Counted from the stretch's first letter, positions 32,217-44,300 are shown. The stretch is DNA of 64,000 bases from Camellia lanceoleosa (GCA_025200525.1 CM045767.1:116682021-116746020), one strand, 5' to 3'. Numbers and translations are program-made. The notes: generated by a model from the sequence alone, not told the origin.

Positions 32217-34659
32217 TGTCACGACCCAAACCCGCCCCTATAGGTTTAGCATCGCAACCGGCCGGTAATCCTTGGATTACCGAAGGCCTCTGAACAGATA
32301 AGCATATGATAAGGGGCTAGCGGAAGCAAATACATAATTATAGTTGTCCAATGAGCTGTGTTGACTTACATGAAACGAAATAATTTAAAACTTTAATTAC
32401 ATAACTAGTAGTCAACCATATATTATACCACACACATTACCAAATTCTTAAGTACAACCAACAAGTTCCATAATATATATATACATGTACAGAATCAACA
32501 TGGCCTCAACACAAGCTACATCGGGAACCTCCACGGAAGGCACAAAGGCTGGCTGACAACAGAAACACAGTCCCCCACAAAACCTTTGGGCTCGAACTCC
32601 AGAATGCTCACCTATATACATATATATACAAACAATGAGCTAAAGCCCAGTGAATAACATTAAGGTAAAGGGGTTAGTGAACGAATCCGAACATTTTATA
32701 CGTATAAAACAGATCATAGCATAATCATAGTCATCTCATATCAGAACATAATACTGGCATATTCCATAGAACATATCACATATCACATAACGTCTTTCGA
32801 CTAGAGTAACCGGTCCCGAACACCGATTAAACACATATCACCACAATGAAGTAGCTAACGAGATCTCATAAATGTCATGGACCCGCATTTTCATGCCGTC
32901 CCCCATGACTTGGGACTATCTATGGATGCCATAATAGATTTCAAACATGGATCTTCGTTCACAGAAACATATATCATTGTAGAAATCATAGCTTGATATA
33001 TCACATTTGGAACATAATTTCATATAAACGTATCTTTACGATAACGTTACTCACAGTGGTTCCGTAGATGGTCAATCACTTCTCGGACGTTGACCTACAA
33101 TCACAAAATACATAGCACCAACGAATCTTATCATTACTTATTCATGTGGCCATTAAGGCTTAGCTTACATCACGTTGGTTCATGTTTATTCTTATCGCAT
33201 GGCTTAGAACACACACACCCTTGCAATCTCTTAGTGTGATTAATACTTATTTCAATGCTCCACTCACACACACACTTGTCATTCAATATCTTGTTACATT
33301 CTTTTCTTAGTGTGCGTTTCTAGCCCATAACCTCATTACTATAGCTTAATTAAGGCTTAGGAATGCCTAAGATGCAATAAGGATGTTAAAACATGCCTTG
33401 GAACACTTAGGCAAAAATTCAGAATTTTAGGTCCTCACTCGAGCGAAGCTTTCCTCGCTCGAGCGAGCATGCAAAAATGTGACTGGTCGCTCGAGCACAC
33501 ATTCCTTCGCTCGAGCGATCTGTAAATGATGCAAACTTCTGTGAGCTCGAAATTTACGCTCGAGCGGACTTTTGGTCGCTCGAGCGAGGTACACGATTCC
33601 AGAGTGGTTGCTCGAGCGAGAACCCTTTCGCTCGAGCGAGGCTGCAAAATCTGGAATTTCCAGATTGCACCTCCAACTCCAAAACTCGAATTTAAACTTC
33701 CAAAACTCATCACTTGGGCCCCAAAACTTGGAATAACAAAGTAAACTTGTAAAACATGATGAATCAAAGATTATTTGATAAAATCATGGCCCAAGAGTTT
33801 GTTAAAAACTCACAATTTCAACTTAACCCTCAAAAATGTTATGAACACAACATGCATGGGCTTCTTTGAGTTCAAACCCTCCAAAACATAATTAAACGTG
33901 ATATTTTAAGAGAAAACAAGATGAATGACCAAAATGTGAGTGAAATTAACACATGCATGGAAGAAATCTTAGATTTCAAACTCAAAACATGGGAATTTAT
34001 GCATGCATGCGTGGATTGACTCTCACTTCAACATTTTAAGCTCAATGTACACATCTAAGCTTATAACCTCCATGAATCATGCAAGATAACACTGAAATAC
34101 ATGAATGAAAGGATGAAAATTCTACCTTAAGTCTTGTTCTTGCTAAATTCTTGCTTAATCTTGAAGAGTGCATGCAAATCCTTAAATTTCTTCTTCAATT
34201 TCTCCCCTCTCTCTCTAGAATGACTCTCCTCCTCTCTAAAATGTTTCCTCCATTTTTTCCACTCACTCAAAGGCTGATGAAATGTTTTGTTAAATAAAAG
34301 AAGGCTCAAATGTGTTTTGTATGGAATGGGCCACTAGGTGGCAAAACGGTAAATAAGTCTAACTCTTTAATGAGCTTATTTGATCTAATTTAATCATACC
34401 AAATCACATTTTGATTAAATATGCCATAAGGTTCTAAAAATTCCAAATAACACAATGGTATAATCAATTCCGGGTTTGGATGCCGATAAGGCTTTCAATT
34501 TTCATTTTAAAGCGGAATTCTAAGAAGATATTTTTATAAGTGACAGATAGAAAGCCAATTATCATGCAGATTACATATTAATCCCATAATTCATTTTAAT
34601 CCATTCAGTAGCATCCTTAAATACCGATTAATAGCTAATCACGGGTCGGGGTTATTACA
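32217..34659 (-). mobile_element. Solo LTR (2443 bp) of a chromoviral Ty3 element, inserted in copia gag
   Basis: Plus strand starts TGTCACGACCCAAACCCGCC and ends CACGGGTCGGGGTTATTACA (minus: TGTAATAACCCCGACCC ... GACA). It is flanked by an exact 5-bp duplication AGGAA (32212-32216 and 34660-34664). No internal element sequence remains, so the two LTRs of a full element recombined. The same family provides the LTR at 52744-55164, which is joined to chromodomain integrase coding sequence and gives the identity. No gene inside; the 110-residue frame across the palindromic cluster is not coding. Confidence 0.95.
33438..33640. repeat. Array of palindromic CGCTCGAGCG motifs in the solo LTR
   Basis: Eight CTCGAGC cores in about 200 bp, most extended to CGCTCGAGCG, separated by unrelated 10-30 bp spacers (GAAGCTTTCCT, CACACATTCCT, GACTTTTGGT). 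Each is self-complementary. The sister LTR keeps the same array at 53901-54136 with most CG dinucleotides changed to CA or TG. Confidence 0.9.
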
Positions 34660-35519
34660 AGGAACCTCGAGGATAATTGCTTTGGAGATGGCCTGGCATA
34701 GTCTTGTGACAAGTCAGACATTCACGAACCTGACAGTGAACAAGAGAATGATTGGCTGGTAGGCCGCGATTACGACAATAACTGTATATGAGTAGCTGTG
34801 AAGATGAGGAACTCTGAGAAGATGACATAGCAAGAACATAATCCATGTCTTGAGATTTGAGAATCCCAAAATGAGTCTTCTCTGATAGCAGCTCAGTAAC
34901 AGCTTGCTTTAAAGTGGGCAAAGGTAAACGATGGAGCAAAGAAGCACGTACAGGCTCAAAAGTGCTATGAAGATCCATAAGAAACTGTAATAGTCGCTGA
35001 TGATTCCGATAGGTAATAAATAACTGTGCATCATTAGAATGAGCCTATGAAGGTTCAGAAAGAGCGAACTGGTCCCAAACAGACGACATCTGGGATAAAA
35101 AGTCATTGAGAGATTGACCGGGTGCCTGGCACATGTAATGAAGAGTCTGCAACAGTTCATATTGATGAGCATGGCTAGTGGTCTGATAACGTTTCTTCCA
35201 GAAATCCCAAATTGCTTTGGCAGGAGAGGCAAAGGAATCATCATCTTGAAAGTGTCCAAACTAAAGGTTGATGGAAGGAATTGAGGTAACCTGAAACCAT
35301 GTGATAATTTGATAATTCTTAATTTCTCATTCGTCAAGACGGTCATCGAAGGTAGAGTCCCTCTCATTCTCCTTTTGGTTGGGTTTGAGAAGAGCACCAG
35401 TAATGATCCGCCAAAAGGTGTTTGCCTTTGATGAAGCTAGAGAGAGCTTGGGCCCAACTAACATAATTGGACCCATCCACAATAACAGAAACATATTGGA
35501 TGTTCTCAGTACGATTCAT
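34660..35519 (-). pseudogene. Gag of the minus-strand copia, broken
   Basis: Starts at ATG 35519 (MNRTENIQYVSVIVDGSNYV, SWAQALSSFIKGKHL), then an extra T shifts the frame. The middle is recovered in pieces (ELLQTLHYMCQAPGQSIND, LSQMSSVWDQFALSEPS, LMDLHSTFEPVRASLLHRLP). The C-terminal end has CQVRECLTCHKTMPGH, a damaged CCHC knuckle, and stops at the AGGAA junction with the solo LTR. Family role: particle protein. Confidence 0.85.
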
Positions 35520-36108
35520 AATTACCAAAACGGAGGTCACCAATGTAAGAAAATTTGAAAAACCTTAGGGACAGAGATATCGATGTCAAAGACTATGGTG
35601 TGATGATATTAGCAGAGAGACCATAACTGAGTAAGGTTGACGTCAGCAATTGAGGATGAAGGGAAACGGTTGAGGAAGCTAGGCGGAAGTCGAGGCAGGG
35701 ACACGTGGCTAAGAGAAGCTGGGCAGAAGCCGAGGCAGGGGCACGCGGCTAGAAGAAGTTTGGAGGAAGCCAATGGGGATTCGGCAGATGCGGAAGCCGA
35801 CGGGCAAGCCGAGGTCGGATCGGCTAAGGCGGAAGCCGAGGGAAGCCAGTTAAGACGCGTACTGAGAGTGGAAGGGACGTAAACTGACGCGCTTCTCTTT
35901 AGGAGGCATGTGAAAGCATGTGGAAAGGCCAATGGAGGTGAATCTGATGATGTGGGCTCCATCGTGAAGAGACGATGAGGGTGGTATAAGCCAAATGTTG
36001 AAACAAGAATGGACTAGATACTCAGAAACCAGCAGAAACTGACAGGGGATAGAAGCAATCGGTAGGAGGGAAAAAAAAAAAAGAGAGAGAAAAAAAAGCT
36101 AGGAGAGA
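35520..36108 (-). other. Leader of the minus-strand copia, with GC-rich tandem repeats and an upstream frame
   Basis: Between primer-binding site and gag. 35670-35870 is GC-rich with repeats of GAAGCCGAGGCAGGGGCACG-type units (about 55 bp, two to three copies, then shorter GCGGAAGCCGA units). A 117-codon frame on the element strand (35962-35609, MEPTSSDSPPLAFPHAFTCL) spans them. It resembles no domain I know; I list it as a possible upstream frame, not a gene. Confidence 0.5.
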
Positions 36109-36114
36109 ACCCTA

Positions 36115-36127
36115 GGCTCTGATACCA
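36115..36127 (-). promoter_or_regulatory. Primer-binding site of the minus-strand copia
   Basis: The minus strand reads TGGTATCAGAGCC directly after the LTR, the classic site complementary to the 3' end of initiator tRNA-Met used by plant copia elements. It fixes strand and 5' LTR. Confidence 0.95.
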
Positions 36128-36308
36128 TGTTATGAAAGTAGACAGAGAAAAGAAATTGTATATTGAATTGAATAATGAAATAAAAGAAGCCTGTATTTAT
36201 AGCTGAGAAAAGAAGATAGAGATACATCAAAGATAAGTATAGAAAAGGGTATGAGATATATCTACAGTACAGATAGATAAGTATTAAAATAATCATATAT
36301 ATCTAACA
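36128..36308 (-). repeat. 5' LTR of the minus-strand copia (181 bp)
   Basis: The minus strand begins TGTTAGATATATATG and ends CTACTTTCATAACA next to the primer-binding site. TATAAATACAGGC (plus strand 36190-36203 reversed) is a good TATA box. The short LTR is typical of several copia lineages. Confidence 0.88.
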
Positions 36309-36496
36309 ATAAAAAAGCCCCAGTTACTCCTACTCAAGTTGTGATCAACTCTATTCAGCGAATAAAACTCAAACAGCTTACTCAGTTCATTTACAATCAG
36401 GATGATCAATCAATCAAAAGAAAACTTATTTAATTTTTTCTTTTTACAAATACTTGGTTGAAGTCATCAGATTAAAAAATTTAAAAAATATATATA

Positions 36497-38155
36497 GAAA
36501 AATTTATCCATAAATCCCATCTTGAGGAATAGTAATCCGTTTAGTCTCAAGGATTTTATTATAAACTAATTAGTTCCATTAATTTTAGAAAAGTGGATTT
36601 AATATATTATTTGAAAATTAAGGTTATGGTTATGTCTTCATTTCTAAAGTGCAGCACTAATAAATCCTAAAATGTGATCTTGTAAATTATTTAATCCTTC
36701 ATTTTTTTTTCTTATGAATCCAAAGGTCCTATTAAGGTAGAAATTACACAAAAGGGTAATCACTTACATGTTTGGGTTTAATTTTTTAAGAATAAAAATG
36801 GGTTTCTCCAAATGTAAAATTACAGTTTTGGACAATTCGTATTATAGAGGTTTTGGATTTTTCCTCCTCGTGGAACAAATCCCACATTATGAACAAAAAC
36901 ATAATACTTCACTGTAACATTCTAATAATGTAACACTCCAATGTAACACACTAAAAAACTCATTGGTGTACGTTTCCTAAACGTAACAACGTAACACTTT
37001 AAAAAAACTCCTTAGTGTATTTTTCCCAAATGTAACACTCTAATGTAAAAAAAAAAAATTCTTTAATATACTTTTTCCAAACGTAACATTCCAATCAATG
37101 TAATCCTAAATGTAATACTCTAATGTAACATATAAAAAAAAAATACTAAAAACTATCTAATGTACTTTTTCCAAATGTAATACTCACAGTTTGAAAATTA
37201 TACAATTACCCAAAGCTTACTAACGAATTTTTGTACTATTTTTTTTTTTTTTTTTTTGAGTATTTCATTAGAATGTTACGCTTGGGAACACTAAGGAATT
37301 TTTTTGTGTGTTACATTGGAGTGTTACACCAAGGAGTTTATTTGGAGTGTTATATTGGAGTATTACATTTGAGAAAAATATATTAAGGATTTGTTTTTGA
37401 AGTGTTACATTAGAGTGTTACATTTGAGTGTTACAGTTTAAAATTATACATTTGGCCAAAGCTCACTACGAAGTTTTTGTACTTCTTTTGAAATGTTTGA
37501 AGAATTCCACGTCCTTTTAAAATGTTTGAAAGATTCCATATTTCAAGTCATTTGTATACTCATTTTGAAATATTTTCCGAATAAAAAAGATTCTCATATA
37601 AAAATTAATCTCAAATTTAATTCACATAGGTTGTGTATCTTACTTTTTTAGCACAAAAGAAAAAAAGAAAAGACAACATAATAGAAATAAAAGTATAACC
37701 ATAAATTCAATTTTTAAATAATATATTAAATCTACATTTCCAAAATCAATGAGATTAATTGGTCTATAAAAAAATTATTGGGACTAAATGGATCATCATT
37801 CCCGAAGATGGGATTTATAGGTAAATTTTCCTTATTTCTATTATGTTTCATTTTTTATTTCTTTTGTATGAGAAATGTAAGATACACAACCTATTATTTT
37901 GTGAAATTCAGTTTAGTGAATCTAGTGGCACAAATGCACATTGATTTCAATTGAGTATAAAATCTTCTGATATGACAACCTTTTTAGGGTGGGGTGTGGA
38001 TATTCAAATTTGAGGTGAATTTTGATATGTGAATCTTTTTGATTTGGAATGTTTGAAATGTGAAACTTTTTTAAATATTTCAAAAGGAGTACAAAAATTA
38101 CTTAGTAAACTTTGAACAAATTTGTAATTTCAAACTGTGAGAATTTTAGGCTTGA
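36497..38155. repeat. Nested inverted-repeat complex (two overlapping foldbacks)
   Basis: Arm 1: 36497-36625 (TAAATCCCATCTTGAGGAAT ...) is mirrored at 37696-37830 (reversed: TAAATCCCATCTTCGGGAAT ...). Arm 2: 37432-37695 is mirrored at 37831-38155, with AGATACACAACCTA, TTTGAAATGTTTGA, AAAGAAGTACAAAAA and CAGTTTAAAATTATA shared. Thus the right arm of the first foldback is itself the loop of the second. The interior (36890-37440) holds many TGTAACACTC units on the left and their complements GAGTGTTACA on the right. No reading frame. The duplications at the edges are unclear. Confidence 0.8.
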
Positions 38156-40023
38156 GATAACCTACAAAAATTAAAAAGTCAAAAAATTATTAAAAAAGTC
38201 AAAAAGTCTGTACTATTTGGGGGAAGCTTGTGGGGAAGCTTAGATGACAAAATTATTATTTTACCCTTTGAATTCAACTATCCAAAAGTTAAAAAGTTAA
38301 AAGTCAAAAAGTCAATAAGAACAAAATGGTCATTTTGATTTTATTGTAATATTTTATTATACATTTTTCGTAAAAGTCAAAAAGTTATTTCAAATATACA
38401 ATTTTTTTTTCTCTATTTTTTAGCTAAAAAAATTAAAAAGTACCCTTATATAACATATTTCAAATAACCCAACTTGTAAATTGCAGAGTTATATTGTCAT
38501 TTCCACAGAAATAGGACTGTTGGCTTCATTAAATTATTTGAAGGACTTATTAGTTATTATGACATAAAAATGGGATTTATTGGTACTTCCAGTTATATAT
38601 ATATATATATATAATTTAAACCTCACTGCGGGCCATAAAACTGGACTCAGAAATCTTAGACTGGAGTCTGTATAAATCTGAAATAGCAATGTTTGGGCCG
38701 AAAGCTAAATGAGGCTAAAAGGTTTGGGCCGAAAATGATGAAGAAGATATCCAGTATAATAATAATAATAACACCAAGATAATCAAGGCTTTATGGACCA
38801 ATGCAAATCCTGTTGAGACTCAAATATTGAATTGAAAAATAATCAATGACTCTTAATTACTTAAAACTGGAACTTATTCATTCTTAAAAGAAACTAAATC
38901 AAATTAAATGGTTTGGATTAGTCTAGTTCAATTTGCCTGAGTCTAATTTTTTTTTATACACTAGTGCCCCCTAGGTGATACAATTTTGTGATGAAAACGG
39001 CCACTTGGCACTATCTCATAATGCCACTTGGCTTATTTTGATAGAATTAAACCTTAGTTAATTTGGTCACATTAAAATAATAATAATATTGAGAAAAATT
39101 GAAGGGTAAAGAGGCCGAATTAAGTGATAAAGCCTAATTTTTAGCCTTCCATCAACTCTTAAAATGTCTTTCTTAATTTAATTGTTTTTTTTTTTTTTTT
39201 GACATCCTCATTATTAATATATTTTGGGTGGGGCTCACTCTCTCTATTGTAATTGCACTCATACTGTCTTTTGTATCAGTATTTGACAAAATAAAAAATA
39301 AAATTCAATTTTGAGGTCTCTAATGACTAGTTAAACTTTGTGTGATATTTTACAATTGTTAAAATTACATTAAATTTTTTCTTTTGTCAACCAAAATAGG
39401 GTTCTGTTTGTTCCATAAATAAAATCAGTTCATTTTTTTTACATTAACTAATTCCAATCTTTTCAAATTATAATTAGTTGATTCAACATTTATGTAATGA
39501 GTTTGATCAAGTAAATAAGTTTAAAAAGAAGTGAACAATCTTAAATGTTCATAATTTTTTTAGTTTTTCATTTTAAAGGGCTATTGCATATCACATGGTT
39601 TTTTCACTGTCAGGGTATATAGCAAAATATTATTTGCCAACATTAATTTTTTATAATTATTTTCAAACAACAAACCAAACATATAATACTAGAACAGTTG
39701 TGCTAGAGGCCTCGAAATTTCGAGGCTCGAATGCCTCGAATCATGTTTTTTTTTTTTTTTTTTGAAAGGGTGGTTATGTGTAGGGCTGTGCTAAAAAACT
39801 AGATATCCCATACCAACTCAACCTGTGCAGTTTGATAAGGTCAATGGGTTAGGTTGGACTGGTTTGGTGATAAAATTGGCTGATTAGTTAGGCTGTTAAT
39901 TAAAATTTGTTAATTCCATATAGTTTTGTGGCCATAAGAGAGAGTGGAGCTAGAGGCGACGCGGTAGGCGGTTTGGTCAACGGCAACGACCGAAGGGATT
40001 AGGACAATGGTGGTTGTGTCAGT

Positions 40024-40072
<49 letters not shown>

Positions 40073-40214
40073 TAAAGGCCTTCGTTGATTCTCCAGATAT
40101 AAAATGAAGGATATAATATGCCTTGAAATTTATTCAGTATATATAATGAATATGATATATGGATTAGATAACATATCCCATGCTCATGTTTGTTGAGTTC
40201 AAGATATAGCTAAT
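38156..40214. other. AT-rich intergenic DNA with short repeats
   Basis: 38156-38460 has AAAAAGTCAAAAAGTC-type repeats and GGGGAAGCTT, resembling the GTTTGGGAA MITE interiors in reverse. A perfect 18-bp palindrome GCCTCGAAATTTCGAGGC sits at 39709-39726, followed by a T run; a (GA)n run of 42 bases at 40028-40069; TA repeats at about 38600-38620. No gene is supported. Confidence 0.5.
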
Positions 40215-40219
40215 ACTAG

Positions 40220-41329
40220 ATATTTCTTATTCATGTTTGTTTTACAAAAATAATTTTTTCACAATTTTAATTCGAAATTAAAGTGGGACCCAACCGCCGG
40301 TTGAGGTGAGTCTAAGTGGTTTTGTGTTCTCTCAACTGAGAAGATTACAATATAAAAATGATGGGCCGAAACCATTGAGGTGTGAATGAGAATTGTCTCA
40401 TAAAGTGGGCATCAATAAAATTTGGGTTTAGATTTGAACTTAGTCTTAGTTTGGACTGGGCCTAGACTTGTGCTTGTGCATGTATTGGGTTTGATTTTGG
40501 ACTTAGAGATGGACATAATCTTAAGTTTGGGCTAAGCTATGTTGTGTTGGGTTTAACTTGTGCATGTGTTTGAGAATTGGGTTTGGATCGGGTTGTGAAC
40601 TAACATTGGTATCTATTGTGTGACCCATCTAGTTGGTTTATTCAAACATCATTATATACATATTTATTTGTATATATTAAGCACATAGGAGGTTTAGACA
40701 TTTGTAACTCTCATCTTTTGATGATGGAGTTGATGACCATATTAGTGACCATAGGTTTTCAACCTTAGTAACTTTAACTCTAATGGCTAGAATTGATGGC
40801 CTTGGTTAATGGGATTTGATGGCCCTATTGATGTATAGCCTTTATGGCTAGGAATTCCCCTACTTGTATAAATAGAGGCCTTTCCCTTCCAACTTAAAAG
40901 AAGAGTTGAAGAGAGATTTTTGATAGAAAATAAAGATGCTGTTTTGAGATAAAAAAGTTGGAGATGGTTTTTACACCAAAGAAAAATTTCTTATCTTCTT
41001 TTGCTAGTCCCTTCTTTGGTTCTTGCTAGAGAGAGTACAACCATTATCAAGTTTACCGAAGCTATTCAGAAGGTGCTTCTGCATTAACTAGTTTTGACCA
41101 TCATATCCTAGGAGACAAAAGTCGACATACCTCCAGCACCCATGTTGAGGTAGCAAATATGTTTTAAGGATACTGTGATATCACACAGGCTTCGGTTTAT
41201 TTTGTTTTCGTTACCTTTTATCGTATTGTGTATTTCTATGGTCGTAATATTCAAAATGTTTTCTTATTCTATTATATAATTTGATTAATCATGAATCTAT
41301 TTATCTTGTTTAACTACACAATTTGTACA
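40220..41329 (+). repeat. 5' LTR of the plus-strand copia
   Basis: Alignable to the 3' LTR from TGTT(T)TACAAAAATAAT at 40238 to CAATTTGTACA at 41329 with scattered substitutions and a few indels. It contains a promoter-like TTGTATAAATAGAGGCC at about 40866. 40220-40237 (ATATTTCTTATTCATGTT) has no counterpart inside the 3' LTR but resembles the sequence just before it. Confidence 0.9.
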
Positions 41330-44300
41330 ATAATCTTTAAACAAATTATATATGTTTCTCATGAAATTAACAAATAACTTCACATAATGTGGCTATAGCT
41401 TTGCTTATAATTGTTTAATTTAGAGGCCACTGTTTTCTTGTATAAGGCAATAGGATATGCATGCTACTGTTCATAGAGTTTTTTGTTCCATTGACTTGCT
41501 ATGCATGATTAGGATTTAAATAAATAAATATCTTCCTCATGTTTTATTTTGCTTCCAATTTATTTTCTGCATGAAACGAAAATTAGGTTGTTGATGATTA
41601 ATTAAATGGTCTATTGTTTGTTTAGATGCATAGTTTTATGAGTATGATTTTTAATTTCCTACCATGCTTTGCATGTTTTATTTTATAGCTTTATAATAAA
41701 ATTTGCATGCTCATGAGTGTTTAAGTTTTAGTTAAAATGGACATGCTAATTAATTGCTATTTTTTTAATTTATTTTATACATGTTCATGATTTTTTAGAT
41801 CCTAGTTTAATTCACTTTTTTATTAGTTTCTAGAATTTTAAGGTAATTTGCATGTCCTTAGATTTTGGTGTAGGTTACATGCATATTTTCTAGAATTATT
41901 TGCATGTTTTTAATTGCTAGAGTTATTTGCATGGTTATTGTTAAATAAATTCATATGTAACTCTTGCCTATTAAACTTTAGTTTAAGGTTTTGGAGTTAT
42001 AAATTTTTGTAACTAATCTAAATTTAGTTACATATTTATTATGTAATAATTGATATATAACTCATGGCAATAAATTTTAATTTAATTATTTGTAATTATA
42101 AATTTTAAGGTTTTGTAACTTGTCTAATTTATTTACATATTTATTGTATAAATTAAATTGTACATTTAGTTTTGGAGTTTTAAGGTTTATATGTGGAACT
42201 TATATTGCATTTTAATTTTCACTTAATGTGCTATTTATAATAGTGTTAGATGGGTTAAATATAAGGTTTTTTTTTTAATTAGTTGTTTTATATTATGTTG
42301 TGGTTTGTTATTAAGTTTCTTTGTCAGCATACCTATGCGAAAGGGAATGGAAACAATACAAATCTAAATTAATAGAATTTTTGAGTGCAATTTTTAGACT
42401 ACTTACAATCCTCAATTGGATTGGTTTACTCGTCTTTTATTTGAAGCAATTGTTTGCTTGAGTTTTAATATGGTTCATTTACCAATGTGTAGAAGCAAGT
42501 TTGTTTGCTTGTATTGGTAAAAGCATTTTATTTGCTTGTATTATTCTAACAATTTTTTTTTCATTGCTTGTAATGTTTGTTAGCAATTTTAAATTGCTTG
42601 TAAAGTTTAGAACTTGGTTTAGTTTTCTATAATAGAAACCAAAGGGTTTGGCCTTGGCTAAAGAGTAGTTCTTATTTGTTCAGAAATAACAACTAAGATG
42701 GATTTGGTTTCAAAACTTTGGGGTTTGAGGAAGTCTTTGGGTTTAATTATTTTATTCCCAAAGTGTTGAAAAACCAAGTTTGGAGAGAATCTTTGATTAT
42801 AATCTAATTATTTCCAAAGTGTTTTGGTTTATAATCTGATTATTTCCAAAGTGTTGTGGTTTTGAGAAAAGAAACCAAATCTTAGCATTAACTAAAATAT
42901 CTTTGATTTTCACTCAGAAATCATAGGCTTAGTTCCGAGAGTACCGGTTAACTTTTATGAGTGGTATAATTCTGGTAGCAAATTTTATTTGCTTGGGAAT
43001 TGGTTTGTTATAATCTGGTTTATCTCCTGGAAAACTTAATTTTAATTTGTTTCCCATGGATTAGGAGTCAACATGCTCTTGAAAGTTTTGTCAAAAGGTT
43101 AACTGGATTTTAAGTGGAATCAATGTGATCCCTCTAGTCTTCTTGGGAACATTCTTGACCATGTTCGATTCTAGGTTAAGTGGTGAGACTAATTTTAAAT
43201 TAAATTTCCAACTGTAGATTTTCTAGTGTTAAGTTTAGTTTATAGAAAAACAGAATAATGAAATTCTGTTGTGATTTTTCAGAAATGACTTCAAGAGGTG
43301 ACAACAGAAATATTGTTCCACCTGACAACCTTAAGCCTTGTGAGGTTCTTAAAGGAAGATCTAGAGAGATCAAGTGTGATTAGAGGAAATCATAAGATTG
43401 TATGATAATATCTCTGAATTAATCAAAGGCAATTAATATGTTATTCTTGTGTCAATTATAGCATATATGATTGCTATGTGACTTTGCTCAAATGCAAAGA
43501 TGAGACAACCCGTTAGGGTGGATAAATATATTTTTGAATTTTTTAAATTTCAAATATATTCTTAAATTGGTGGCTCCTAATAAGTACAAGATCACTAATC
43601 ACAGACTGATGGTTCCTATGAGGTGTTAGACCACTGCCTACACAATTATGAGATTGGGGTTCCTAGTAGTGAACAGATTACTGATCACATGTCAAGACAT
43701 GAAGGTTCCTAGTAGTGAAGAGGCTACTGATCATATGTCAAGACATGATGATTCTGAGTGATGAAAGAGTATATTGATCCTACGTTAGGACATTATGATT
43801 CCTAGTAGTAAAGGGACTACTGATCACAGGTTAAGACATTGTGATTCCTAGTAGTAGAAAGTCTACTGACCACATGCTGAGAAATTAGTAATTTAGTGAT
43901 AAGACTACTAGCCATAGTATGAAGTTCCAAATAGTAGACTATTGAACATTGGATTTGTGTTTCTTAATAGTAAGACTATTGGCTTCAAAATGATAGGTTG
44001 GACCAAATATGTTTGGGTGCCTAATTTGGTTGAGGATATTCTGGTGATATAATTTTGAGAGTTTCATAATTATTGTGACACAATGAATTGCTTAAAGACC
44101 CTATATGGACTTTTGGAAAAGGCCAAAAGCCTTTGTATAAATTCTACAAATATGGGGGTGTCATGCAAAAGGTGGGAATAACTAAATCCAAGAGGGTTAG
44201 GATAGGCCTAAAAATCTGTTGACTTTGTATTCAATGGTTTTGCACAATATAGCAGTGCATGTTAATTTCTTGTGGTTAAGTCTATTATTCCAGATATACA

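Larger units (their letters stand above)
28741..36308 (-). mobile_element. Ty1/copia retrotransposon, minus strand, with a nested solo LTR
   Basis: From 36308 downwards: short LTR, primer-binding site for initiator tRNA-Met, leader, Gag with a degenerate zinc knuckle, protease, integrase, reverse transcriptase and RNase H (the copia order), and a second LTR ending at 28741. Subtracting the 2443-bp insert and the duplicated 5 bp leaves about 5.1 kb, the usual size for copia. Possible target duplication AGAAA (28736-28740) / ATAAA (36309-36313). All frames are broken. The two LTRs are much more diverged than expected from one insertion, so one may come from a recombination or have decayed strongly. 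Confidence 0.88.

Noticed and set aside
33435..33767. 110-codon minus-strand frame
   Set aside because: It runs across the palindromic CTCGAGC array inside a solo LTR; the sister LTR does not keep it.
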